From Calothrix parasitica NIES-267 (GTDB lineage Bacteria; Cyanobacteriota; Cyanobacteriia; Cyanobacteriales; Nostocaceae), in NCBI RefSeq assembly GCF_002368095.1, contig NZ_AP018227.1, positions 968,001 to 1,032,000 of the forward strand: 64,000 bases of DNA. The letters are read 5' to 3'. Of this stretch, positions 44,309 through 52,658 are shown in pieces. How positions within the stretch are numbered: the first letter of the stretch is position 1; each line of letters opens with the position of its first letter. Made by a program: the position numbers and the translations under genes. The notes beneath the pieces are model-generated. The model made no database searches. It worked only from the letters and a program-made list of their open reading frames with translations, and was not told where the DNA came from.

Positions 44309-45433
44309 ATGAAAACTGATGTACCATTTCATATTCTTGCTCTTGATGGTGGTGGGGTTCGTGGGTTAGTAACAGCAATAATTTTAGAAAGACTCGAACA
44401 GAAGCTGCGAGAACATCAACCCTTGAAACCGATGCAGGATTATTTTGATGTTATTGCTGGAACTTCTACAGGTAGTCTTATTGCTTGTGCTGTATCTAAA
44501 GGTTTGAGTGCTAGTGAAATTAAAGATTTTTACCTTCATAACTCTCAGATAATCTTCCCCCCGATTAGAATATTGGTTCACACCCTTTTAAATTGGATTC
44601 GTTTGGGTTCATCTCAACCGATTTATAGCGATGAAGGTTTAAAAATGGTACTTAAATATATTTTTGGAAATTCTAAGTTTGGAGAATTAACCAAACCTAC
44701 AATAGTAACTAGCTACGATACCTATAATCGTCAGGCTATTGTATTTAAAAACACTAAAATAGCTCATCAAGATATCCCAGCATGGGAAATTTGTCGCGCT
44801 TCCTCAGCCGCACCTGTAGGCTTTCCTGGCTACGAAATGACCCACAAGCCTTTTTTGGAAGATTTACGTTCAAATGGTTATGCAATACCCCATAAAAGGG
44901 GCATACCTTTGATAGATGGTGGAGTCTTTGCCAATAATCCTGCTTTGTGTGCGATCGCCGAACGTTTGCGGTGGAACAACGACTTACCAGATAATCCTAA
45001 ATGGAATGCTTTGATACCAGAGAATACTCATCAAAAAGACATCATAGTAGCTTCTTTTGGAACCGGACAACACGTAAAAAAAATTGGGCCAAAACAAGTA
45101 AAACAATGGGGAGCATTAGAATGGTTGAGTCCCCATCACGACTTACCTCTTTTAGATGTACTTTTTGACGGTGCTGGTGATGCAGTATGTTATATAGCAG
45201 AACAAATTATCGGTAAAAGTTACTTTCGATTTCAGCCGCATTTTGCCGAAAACATACCCACATTCAGTGCAAAACAAGAAAATATTGATGTAATCGTCAA
45301 ATGTACCGAAAAATATTTAGCGCAACCAGAAGTAGATATCAAGCTAGATAAATTAGTCAAAACCCTTAATTCTTCAAAAACACAGCAGGGGACAGTTAAG
45401 AGTGAGGAGTTAGGAGTAGCAAGTAGTAAGTAG
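44309..45433 (+). CDS. Patatin-like phospholipase
   Basis: 374 residues. The oxyanion loop is DGGGVRG (13-19), the nucleophile elbow GTSTG (51-55) with S53, and the catalytic aspartate is in LIDGGVFANNP (D203). ICRASSAAPVGFPGY is the usual A-S-S-A-A-P signature of the family. It should hydrolyse ester bonds of membrane lipids. No secretion signal. The last ~16 residues (QQGTVKSEELGVASSK) read into an AGTTAGGAGT/AAGTAGT heptamer repeat, so the natural C-terminus has been replaced or extended by repeat sequence. No cyclic-nucleotide synthase is nearby, so it is not part of a CBASS defence operon as far as visible. Confidence 0.92.
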   Translation: MKTDVPFHILALDGGGVRGLVTAIILERLEQKLREHQPLKPMQDYFDVIAGTSTGSLIACAVSKGLSASEIKDFYLHNSQIIFPPIRILVHTLLNWIRLGSSQPIYSDEGLKMVLKYIFGNSKFGELTKPTIVTSYDTYNRQAIVFKNTKIAHQDIPAWEICRASSAAPVGFPGYEMTHKPFLEDLRSNGYAIPHKRGIPLIDGGVFANNPALCAIAERLRWNNDLPDNPKWNALIPENTHQKDIIVASFGTGQHVKKIGPKQVKQWGALEWLSPHHDLPLLDVLFDGAGDAVCYIAEQIIGKSYFRFQPHFAENIPTFSAKQENIDVIVKCTEKYLAQPEVDIKLDKLVKTLNSSKTQQGTVKSEELGVASSK

Positions 45434-45508
45434 TAAGTAGCAAGTAGTAAGTAGTAAGTAGTAAGTAGCAAGTAGTAAGTAGTAAGTAGTAAGTAGTAAG
45501 TAGCAAGT
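45396..45508. repeat. AAGTAGT heptamer tandem tract overlapping the patatin gene end
   Basis: About 11 copies of AAGTAGT/AAGTAGC; the tract starts inside the patatin coding region and provides its stop codon. Confidence 0.9.
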
Positions 45509-45697
45509 AAATTAACTTCTCTTATCTTTATTTTTAGCACTCTTAATAAATAAAATAATCTATTTTCCACTTGCTACTTGCTACTGTCCAGATTTGGTAA
45601 TTAATTATGACAAAAAAAATGTTCGTCTATGTCTGAATAAAAAAAAATTTTCCTGTAACGTCGTAGGCAAAACCAAATATCATAAACAGATAGCAAT

Positions 45698-46228
45698 ATG
45701 AAAATTTGGGCTACTACGCTTCTTCTCGCTTTCTTTGGAATAATAGTTCCATTAAAGACTTCTAATGTAGCAATTGCTTACGAACGTTCGGACAAGTTTA
45801 CAGAATTAGAACGCTTATTATCAAGCAAAAAAATTTCTGTAAAAAAAGCTGAGTTTGGAATATTAAAAACTGGTAAAAACGGTAAATCTACATTTATTCC
45901 AACTAAGAAAATACCACTAAAGGAAGGTCAAATATACGGATGGCGTATCCTACTTGAAGATTATAAAGGTAAATTAACATGGCAGGAAGTATTAACTTTA
46001 CCGAAACCTCCTTCAAGCTGGGGTACAGATAATGGAGAACACTTTTTTCTATCACCCGATGGTACCAAATCAGTTATCAAACGTACTGATTTAGTAAAAA
46101 AAGGTATCGTTGATAATTTTTGGACTGTTTCTTCTGGAGACCCGGTTGGTAAACATGTCATAGAAGTTTATGCAGGTAAACGTCGAATTGCAACTTTTAA
46201 TTTTGAGCTTATTCGACCCTCTAAATAA
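45698..46228 (+). CDS. Exported hypothetical protein
   Basis: 176 residues. Residues 1-26 form a signal peptide (MKIWATTLLLAFFGIIVPL...AIA). The mature protein is a beta-rich domain: GILKTGKNGKSTFIPTKKIPLKEGQIYGWRILLEDYKGKLTWQEVLTLPKPPSSWG and a closing GDPVGKHVIEVYAGKRRIATFNFEL, resembling an Ig-like or beta-sandwich fold often seen in periplasmic proteins. I do not recognise a family. No operon partner; the gene is between repeat tracts. Confidence 0.72.
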   Translation: MKIWATTLLLAFFGIIVPLKTSNVAIAYERSDKFTELERLLSSKKISVKKAEFGILKTGKNGKSTFIPTKKIPLKEGQIYGWRILLEDYKGKLTWQEVLTLPKPPSSWGTDNGEHFFLSPDGTKSVIKRTDLVKKGIVDNFWTVSSGDPVGKHVIEVYAGKRRIATFNFELIRPSK

Positions 46229-46501
46229 AAGTCAGGACTTGAGAGCTAAGAGTTAAAAATTTTTTCGATTATTCAATATTTGATATACGCTCATTATTCC
46301 CATTGAACCTTACCCCTTCCCCTCTCCAAAATAGCGGAGAGGGATGTCCGCAGGGGTGAGGTTCAATTTGTATCCCATTCAAATGAAAAACGCTATATTC
46401 CCCACGACCAAGGCTAGTATCAAACACAATAAATTTGATAAATATCTAATTTGCAGAAGATTCCTATCTCTTATAGCTTCACCTTTATTCCCGGTTTTCG
46501 A

Positions 46502-46540
46502 TTAATCTTGATGAAAATATGATATTTTCATCAAGATTAA
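46502..46540. repeat. 39-base palindrome (19-base perfect stem)
   Basis: TTAATCTTGATGAAAATAT-G-ATATTTTCATCAAGATTAA: 19 paired bases with one central G. It is flanked by direct CCGGTTTT repeats (46491-46498 and 46541-46548). It could form a cruciform or, transcribed, a very stable hairpin without a loop. Confidence 0.9.
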
Positions 46541-47145
46541 CCGGTTTTTCTGTAGTTTGTCTTGAATAATGTGAAATATAAATCGGATACAGTTGCTAAT
46601 TTTAATTTATGTAGATTTTATTTACAGTGGGTTCTGGGTTAAGTACAAATAATATATAATTCTGGTAAAAACACAATTAATTCTAATATGTTATTAGAAA
46701 CTAAATAATGATTTTTACTCCTTCATTCGCTATCGAATTATAGTTGTAGTGTAAGCATCTTTGTCAATTTTTTTGATATTCTCTAATGCTTAACCCATCA
46801 TTAAAAATGTTAATAGATGCATAATCTAATTATAGCTACTGATTTTTCGCAAAAATTAAATAGTACTCATCTTACTGTCTATTAAAGGTAAGAATAAGAG
46901 CGAGCTAGTGTAAATTCACCTCCGATAGCTTATTCCCCGCTTAATTTTACTGGCGAATATTATTACATAACATTAATAAGTTATACTTTATGTACTTATA
47001 GTTAATAATAATTATCTGAGTGTAATTACAGACTCAAATTTGTAAACTTTTGTATAAATAATAGATTAATTGACGGTTAGAGAAATAAATATAGCTTATA
47101 TACCATAAAAAATTCCAAATTTACGAATAAATAAAAATGTGTTTC

Positions 47146-47322
47146 TTCAAAGGGGAGCATCCCAAATGTGGAAAAATATAATTTGTCATTGCGAGCGTAA
47201 TGAAATGAAGCGAAGCAATCGCAATAACTAGACTTTGCGATTGCTTCATTCCGCTTCGCTGCATTCGCAATGACAATCAATATTTTGGTAAAGTTGCAAA
47301 ATTGGGATGCTCCCCTTCAAAG
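47146..47322. repeat. MITE-like element with AAGGGGAGCATCCCAA inverted ends
   Basis: The 16-base ends AAGGGGAGCATCCCAA (left) and its complement TTGGGATGCTCCCCTT (right) are perfect. A CTTCAAAG direct repeat overlaps both boundaries and could be the target duplication. The interior is itself palindromic: TTTGTCATTGCGAGCG... near 47183 against ...CATTCGCAATGACAA near 47262, with GAAGCGAAGCAATCGCAA on the left opposite TTGCGATTGCTTCATTCCGC on the right. Confidence 0.85.
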
Positions 47323-47412
47323 TAAAGTAAATAGCAGAAAGCTAGTTGAACAAACAAGTTGTTATAATTTTTGTCGTTGACAACTTAGTAAGAGGTATAA
47401 CAAGTCTAAATC

Positions 47413-47685
47413 ATGTTCCAAGCAGTTATGGCGAATTTGGCAATCATATTTTATTTAATAATGGCTTGTTGTTTCTTTATCCAGTGGCTAGGTTTTTTCA
47501 TAGATGACAAAGAAATGACTCCAACTCAGCGCTACTTATCTATGTTCGTTTTAATTTTAGCTACTATTCTATGGCCTTTAATTGTGCCTTTGGCTTATTT
47601 AGAGTTATTGAAGTTTCATAAAAAACATAAGCAGGTAATTGATTTATTGATAAATGTACCAGACGCAAAATTATGCGATGATTAA
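47413..47685 (+). CDS. Small two-helix membrane protein
   Basis: 90 residues. Two transmembrane segments (about 8-27 and 43-64) connected by a charged turn DDKEMTPTQRYLS, then a basic and acidic cytoplasmic tail LKFHKKHKQVIDLLINVPDAKLCDD. The short hydrophobic design is common in cyanobacteria. No known motif and no partner gene. Confidence 0.62.
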   Translation: MFQAVMANLAIIFYLIMACCFFIQWLGFFIDDKEMTPTQRYLSMFVLILATILWPLIVPLAYLELLKFHKKHKQVIDLLINVPDAKLCDD

Positions 47686-47779
47686 TAGATTCACAGTTTA
47701 AATTTTAATTATTTAAATTTTAATCAAGATATTATTATTTATTTCGGGAGTAGAGATTAGAAAATAGGAAACAATATTG

Positions 47780-48583
47780 CTAATCTTTTGTTGGGGCTGA
47801 AGGTGGATTTAGTTTTGGAGTTGGGGTAGGAGTCGGAGTTGCTTTGGGAGATGGTGAAGTAGTTGGATTTGGATTTGGGGTTGAACTAGAATTGTTTGGA
47901 ATAGTTTTCGGACTAGCATTAATTGGAATTGGTTTTATAGTTGGATTTGCTGGGGTAGGTGCGGTCGTTGAATTAGTCGGAGTTGCTCCGGGGGATGGAG
48001 ATGGTGACGGAGATGGGTTATTTTGTGCAGCTTTCCATTCCGAAAGCGAACGTTTAACTGCATTTTCAAATTTTCTGGATACTGAAACTACTTCAAAATT
48101 TCCATCTGGTGTTGTAGCAAAATTATTTTGAGCGTAAAGAAAACGGTTATCAAAACTTGGTTTACCCAAAACCAACTTATGAGTTTTTTGATTATTTAAC
48201 GTAATATCAATAGTGGCTTGGGGTTGTTTTAAACCGAATTGTGCGAGTTCGGATGGAGAAGTATTTACGCTTTGTTCGGTTTTTTCAGTTTCCAACAAGT
48301 TCAATAAATAAGCCACCGTACCATCATTAGCAGGTACAGAATCCGGGGATTTCATCAACCACTTTGTCTTATCTGCTTCCGGAGAACGTTCTAAATTAAT
48401 AGTTTCCGACGGAGTAGTGATTTTCAAAGCTTTAACATCATCTTCCTTAAAAGCAAAAAGTTGTTGCTTTTTTTTCTTAACTTGTTCTTGCTGAGACTTC
48501 CATTGAAACTCATAGAAATAAACAAAACCACCCAACAAGATTGCTAGCACCAATAAAACCAAAGTCGTCCGCTGTAATTTCAT
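47780..48583 (-). CDS. DUF4340 domain protein, last gene of Gld-type ABC operon
   Basis: 267 residues. A membrane helix (about 7-24) is followed by a beta-rich DUF4340 domain (40-185: AFKEDDVKALKITTPSETINLER, KWLMKSPDSVPANDGTVAYLLNLLETEKTEQ, QFGLKQPQATIDITLNNQKTHKLVLGKP). Residues 190-267 are an NPSPSPSP/PTPTPTP tail, low complexity, possibly spanning peptidoglycan. In other bacteria, DUF4340 follows a GldG-like gene and an ABC-2 permease and ATPase, as here. Its role is probably in the same envelope complex. Confidence 0.85.
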   Translation of the reverse strand: MKLQRTTLVLLVLAILLGGFVYFYEFQWKSQQEQVKKKKQQLFAFKEDDVKALKITTPSETINLERSPEADKTKWLMKSPDSVPANDGTVAYLLNLLETEKTEQSVNTSPSELAQFGLKQPQATIDITLNNQKTHKLVLGKPSFDNRFLYAQNNFATTPDGNFEVVSVSRKFENAVKRSLSEWKAAQNNPSPSPSPSPGATPTNSTTAPTPANPTIKPIPINASPKTIPNNSSSTPNPNPTTSPSPKATPTPTPTPKLNPPSAPTKD

Positions 48584-48589
48584 TATTAA

Positions 48590-48680
48590 TTGATAGTTGT
48601 TAGTTGTTAGTTATTAGTTATTAGTTATTAGTTGTTAACCATTACTCATTACTCATTACTCATTACTCATTACTCATTAC
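48590..48680. repeat. TAGTTGT and ACTCATT heptamer tracts
   Basis: Heptamers TTAGTTA/TTAGTTG and CATTACT fill the space between DUF4340 and the GldG-like gene; the latter's stop codon is the last TTA within the repeat. Confidence 0.88.
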
Positions 48681-50269
48681 CGTCTTTGAAACCACAGAAG
48701 TGCTGCTGATGCAAAAGCGAGTATTGGTAAAACTAAGACAGAAGATAGTGCTACGAGATTTGCTTGTGATTGAGAAAGATTAATACGACGATTTTTTGCT
48801 TGTTTGGGACGAATTGAAAGAGGTTGGGAATCTTGTTTGCTCAACCAGGTAACTGAATTAAGAAATACGTCTCCATTTAATTGCTGACTGAAGAAACCAT
48901 CTGTAATAAAATCTGAATCTCCGAATACTACCATTCTTGATTCACTGGATTTATTATTTTGTGAATTTGTTGGTGTTGGTGTGGGAGAGGGGGTAGCTGT
49001 GGGAGTTGGAGAATTTGTTGGTGTTGGTGTTGGTTGTGCTGGGATTTTCTTAGTTAAAGCAATACCTAAAGTTAGAGGACCTGGGGTATCTTGGTTTTCG
49101 TTGTATTCCAATTCTTCACTTTCCCAATCACTTTCACCCCAACTTGCTGGTAGTGGTTGAGTTCTTAATAAAGGTGTATTTTGAACTCCTTTCACAGAAA
49201 TTGTTTCAACTGGTCGGGCTAATTTATATATAGATATACCATTTTGAAATTCTTTAGTTATCGGATGTTCTCCGTATTCGGTCACAACCGAGATTCCGGG
49301 GGGTTGTTGTTGAGCGCTTTGTGAAACATTAATCGCTAAACGGTTATCTAAACCAACTCCCCATTCTTGCAAAAAATCGTCTAACTTCGGGTCAACTCCG
49401 GGGTCAATCATCACTAATAAATTACCACCACTATTTGCATAATCCCGTAAAGCTTGGATTTCACCTGCTAATAATTCCCTTTGGGGACCAGCAAGAATTA
49501 CAACATCAGCATCATCGGGGATATTAGCAGATTGAGTTAAACTTAGAGGCTGAGCGATATAATTTTTATCAGCTAAAGCTTGAACAGCTTGGCTTACTTT
49601 ACCTTCTCCCCGTTCTAATTGACGTTCCCCGTGACCTTGGAGAAAATAAACTTTAGACGTACTGGGATTAGAAATTTGTGCTAAACGGTTAGTTAATCGT
49701 GATTCAGAAAGACGCTCCTGTGCGTTTACAACCTGTACTAACTGTTGATTTTGTCCAGATTCTAAATAAACTTCACCATAATCTTTGACACCAAATTTAT
49801 TTGTTAAATTCGGTTTAGCTAAAGGGTCTACATATTCAAATTCAAAATCCTTAGTTTGTCTTGCGTAATTTTGAAGTAAATCCTCATCAAAAGGATTTTT
49901 ATTCGGGTCAAATATCCAAACTTTCGCGGGTTGTTCCAAATTTTTGACAACCTCTTTGGATTGAGGAGCAAGAGTAAATAAATTAGTTTCAGTTAAATCA
50001 TTGCGGATATTGTAGCGAGTAGCCAAGAAATTAATTAACCCCAAAATTGCCACTACAGCAAAAGTTGCAATTAAAGCATTAGCACCAACTTGAGTAGAGC
50101 GACGACTCCACCACTTTGTCGAATAGCTGCGCCATATTAACCAGAATACAGCAATAGCTAATCCTAAAATTATCAAAACTAAAGGAATAGTTCCCCATTC
50201 CTCCGAAACAAAACCTACCGTCAAACCCGTAGTTATCAGGAAAGGTGAAAGCCAAATCAAATATTTCAT
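48677..50269 (-). CDS. GldG-like ABC auxiliary protein
   Basis: 530 residues. Helices at about 5-20, 26-43 and 62-80 lead to a large periplasmic-side domain of the ABC-type_uncharacterised/GldG family (QSKEVVKNLEQPAKVWIFDPNKNPFDEDLLQNYARQTKDFEFEYVDPLAKPNL, VYFLQGHGERQLERGEGKVSQAVQALAD, DVVILAGPQRELLAGEIQALRDYANSGGNLLVMIDPGVD). A PTPTPTNSPTPT linker (about 411-435) precedes a MVVFGDSDFITDGFF segment and a final helix. With the upstream permease and ATPase it forms a gliding-type ABC system; in Bacteroidetes GldAFG is tied to gliding, in cyanobacteria the role is not settled. Confidence 0.88.
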   Translation of the reverse strand: MKYLIWLSPFLITTGLTVGFVSEEWGTIPLVLIILGLAIAVFWLIWRSYSTKWWSRRSTQVGANALIATFAVVAILGLINFLATRYNIRNDLTETNLFTLAPQSKEVVKNLEQPAKVWIFDPNKNPFDEDLLQNYARQTKDFEFEYVDPLAKPNLTNKFGVKDYGEVYLESGQNQQLVQVVNAQERLSESRLTNRLAQISNPSTSKVYFLQGHGERQLERGEGKVSQAVQALADKNYIAQPLSLTQSANIPDDADVVILAGPQRELLAGEIQALRDYANSGGNLLVMIDPGVDPKLDDFLQEWGVGLDNRLAINVSQSAQQQPPGISVVTEYGEHPITKEFQNGISIYKLARPVETISVKGVQNTPLLRTQPLPASWGESDWESEELEYNENQDTPGPLTLGIALTKKIPAQPTPTPTNSPTPTATPSPTPTPTNSQNNKSSESRMVVFGDSDFITDGFFSQQLNGDVFLNSVTWLSKQDSQPLSIRPKQAKNRRINLSQSQANLVALSSVLVLPILAFASAALLWFQRR

Positions 50270-50270
50270 C

Positions 50271-50465
50271 AGTGAACAGTTATCAGTTATCAGTTATCAG
50301 TTATCAGTTATCAGTTAACAGTTATCAGTTATCAGTCATCAGTTACCAGTTAATAATTAATAATTAAGGATTAGGAATTACGAATTATCTACCCCCTCTA
50401 CCCTCTCTACCCTTTCTTCCCCCTCTCTCTTTAACTCCTAACTCCTAACTCCTAACTCCTAACCC
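50271..50465. repeat. CAGTTAT and CTAACTC heptamer tracts
   Basis: Two simple-repeat tracts: CAGTTAT (50278-50330) and CTAACTCCTAACTC (50430-50465), between GldG-like and permease genes. Confidence 0.86.
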
Positions 50466-50470
50466 CTTAA

Positions 50471-51283
50471 CTAATTTCTTTGAAAACGAAATGCATCAAT
50501 AGATTGTGCTGTGAGAAAAATTCCTAAAATAATGTAGCTGGAAAATAATATCAAACTGTTAGTATCAAATATTCCTTGAATCATGTTGTTGTAATGTTTC
50601 AACAAGGATAAATGCCCTAATACTGCTCCAATTGGACCGCCGATTACTTTGGCGACTAAATCTATAAATAACAACATTAAAATTACTGCAAAAGTTAATA
50701 CGGCAGATAATATTGTGCTGTTTGTTAAGGATGAAATAAACATTCCCAAGGATAAAATTGATGCTGCGAGCAATATTAATCCAACGTGACCCAGTAAGGG
50801 AATTGTCCAAGCTGCTGCTGGCTCTGATGCGCTCAAAACTACCGCTTCTAATACCATCAATGGCAAAATTAATGTTATAAAAAACGTTAATACCCCTAAT
50901 AACTTTCCGACAGCAACCGCCCAATTTGTAACGGGAGATGTTGCTAAAAGCTCTAACGTTCCTCGCTTGCGCTCTTCAGCATACAACCCCATAGAAAGAA
51001 TGGGCAATATAAATAATAAAAGCCATCCCATCCTATCTAAAAATGCTTTGATAAATTCGTAGGGAACATCTATAGGAGGTATGGGAACTCCAAATCTTTG
51101 ACTTCTTAATTCTACATCCGCAACCGCTGCTAATATTCCCTCTGGTCCGAGCAAAATTAATACAAAAAATAATCCTGCTAAAAACCAAAAAATACCAGCA
51201 ATAGCATAAGCTAAAGGTGAGACAAAGTAGGTTTGCAACTCCCGACGATAAATAGCAATTATGTTACCCAGTACTATACCCAT
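50471..51283 (-). CDS. ABC-2 type permease (GldF-like)
   Basis: 270 residues with six hydrophobic helices (about 20-44, 87-105, 118-150, 160-180, 188-214, 242-262). IIAIYRRELQTYFVSPLAYAIAGIFWFLAGLFF and MGLYAEERKRGTLELLATSPVTNWAVAVGKLLG are the signature of ABC-2 permeases paired with Gld-type systems. It starts one base after the stop of the ATPase gene, so the two are co-translated. The internal periplasmic loop RSQRFGVPIPPIDVPYEF is unusual. Confidence 0.9.
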   Translation of the reverse strand: MGIVLGNIIAIYRRELQTYFVSPLAYAIAGIFWFLAGLFFVLILLGPEGILAAVADVELRSQRFGVPIPPIDVPYEFIKAFLDRMGWLLLFILPILSMGLYAEERKRGTLELLATSPVTNWAVAVGKLLGVLTFFITLILPLMVLEAVVLSASEPAAAWTIPLLGHVGLILLAASILSLGMFISSLTNSTILSAVLTFAVILMLLFIDLVAKVIGGPIGAVLGHLSLLKHYNNMIQGIFDTNSLILFSSYIILGIFLTAQSIDAFRFQRN

Positions 51284-52294
51284 TTAAGCGGCTTCTCCAA
51301 TATTTACTTCCTCTTCTTCCGTATGGGGTGACAAACTTTTTTCTTCCCTGGTTAACTGTAAAAATACGTCTTCTAATGTAGCGTTAATTCGTCGCATTTC
51401 GTGTAAAGCAAATCCCCCTTGCAGCAGAGAGTTCGCTATCAGGTTCCCCGGTTCGGCTCCCGGATGGGATACCACACGAACTCTAGCGCGATTTGGTTCG
51501 ATTTGTTGACCCTCCCTGGCTAACATCGGAATTGATTCTACCAGATTGACACCGGGTATATTCTGTAGCATTTGTTTGGCTAAAGCAACTTCTCCTTCTA
51601 CTTCTAATTCATAACCCGAACCTCCTGTAAGTTCGCTCATCAAATTATCAAGAGTATTCGTTGCGACAATTTTACCGCTATTAATAATTGCAACCCGATT
51701 ACAGGTCATACTGACTTCTGGCAAAATGTGCGTAGAAATAATAATTGTATGACTACCAGCGAGGCTTTTAATTAAATTACGTACATCTATAATTTGTCTG
51801 GGGTCGAGTCCCACGGTCGGTTCATCAAGAATAATTGCTGGTGGGTCGTGGACAATTGCTTGAGCAATCCCAACTCTTTGACGATATCCTTTAGAAAGTT
51901 TACGGATTAATACATGACGTTTATCCGTTAAATTACAGCGTTCCATCGCTGCTGCTACCTTATTTTTTCTATCTCCCGCACTAATTCCTTTAATCCGTGC
52001 CACAAAAAACAAAAACCCCTGTACCGACATTTCCGGATATAGCGGCGGATTTTCCGGTAAATAGCCGATTTTCTGCCTGACAGCCAAAGAATCCTCATGA
52101 ACATCAAAACCAGCAATTCTAGCAGTACCGCTCGTAGCCGGTAGATAACCAGTTAAAATCCTCATGGTAGTAGTTTTACCAGCACCATTAGGTCCCAAAA
52201 ACCCCAGAATCTCACCTTCTTCGACATTAAAAGTTACATCCTTTATCGCCGATGTAGAACCGTATATTTTATTCAGATGCTCAACTTCAATCAT
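51284..52294 (-). CDS. ABC transporter ATPase (GldA-like), first gene of operon
   Basis: 336 residues. Walker A GPNGAGKT (34-41), signature LSKGYRQR (133-140), Walker B AIILDEP (153-159) and switch histidine H189 (STHI) are all present. The C-terminal extension (215-336) is typical of ABC-2 exporter ATPases. It heads the operon 51284-47780 (ATPase, permease, GldG-like, DUF4340), transcribed on the minus strand from a promoter in 52295-52400. Confidence 0.93.
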   Translation of the reverse strand: MIEVEHLNKIYGSTSAIKDVTFNVEEGEILGFLGPNGAGKTTTMRILTGYLPATSGTARIAGFDVHEDSLAVRQKIGYLPENPPLYPEMSVQGFLFFVARIKGISAGDRKNKVAAAMERCNLTDKRHVLIRKLSKGYRQRVGIAQAIVHDPPAIILDEPTVGLDPRQIIDVRNLIKSLAGSHTIIISTHILPEVSMTCNRVAIINSGKIVATNTLDNLMSELTGGSGYELEVEGEVALAKQMLQNIPGVNLVESIPMLAREGQQIEPNRARVRVVSHPGAEPGNLIANSLLQGGFALHEMRRINATLEDVFLQLTREEKSLSPHTEEEEVNIGEAA

Positions 52295-52658
52295 GTAGAT
52301 TCCTCTAACAACACGACAAATTTATCTTAATACTATTGGATTGGGCATAGGGGATTGGGGATTGGGAATAGTTAGGAGTTAGGAGTTAGGAGTTAAGAGT
52401 TATGAATTTTTGACCTCTAAAATTTGACCTTAATTAACCTTTGACCTCATTAGCTATTTTTATTACTAAAAAAGCATAAAAAAATAAGTATAAACCACTA
52501 TTTTAAATCTTAGTCAGAAAAGTTAGATTACACAGAATCTCGATATTATTACTTCCAACTCCTAACTCCTAACTCCCAATTCCTAACTCCTAACTCATAA
52601 CTCCTAACTCCTAACTCATAACTCCTAACTCCTAACTCCTAACTCCTAACTATTTCTA
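52295..52658. other. Gap between divergent operon and SLH gene; two CTAACTC-type tracts
   Basis: Simple-repeat tracts TAGGAGT (52373-52401) and CTAACTC (52552-52648) flank 150 bases of AT-rich sequence that must hold the promoter of the ABC operon. The second tract runs to within 11 bases of the SLH gene start. Confidence 0.65.

Larger units (their letters stand above)
46229..47412. other. 1.2-kb gene-free, repeat-rich interval
   Basis: No convincing gene. It holds a CCCCTTCCCCTCTCC...GAGAGGG...GGGGTGAGG repeat (46313-46376), a 39-base near-perfect palindrome (46502-46540) and an inverted-repeat element (47146-47322). AT-rich elsewhere. The promoter of the small membrane protein at 47413 lies at its right end. 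Confidence 0.5.

Noticed and set aside
44309-45433. Patatin as effector of a CBASS defence operon
   Set aside because: No CD-NTase, Cap2/Cap3 or other defence gene is next to it; the neighbours are an unrelated protease and an exported protein.
47844-48131. Glycine/valine-rich plus-strand frame in the DUF4340 gene
   Set aside because: Shadow of the PTPTPT/PSPSPS coding stretch on the minus strand.
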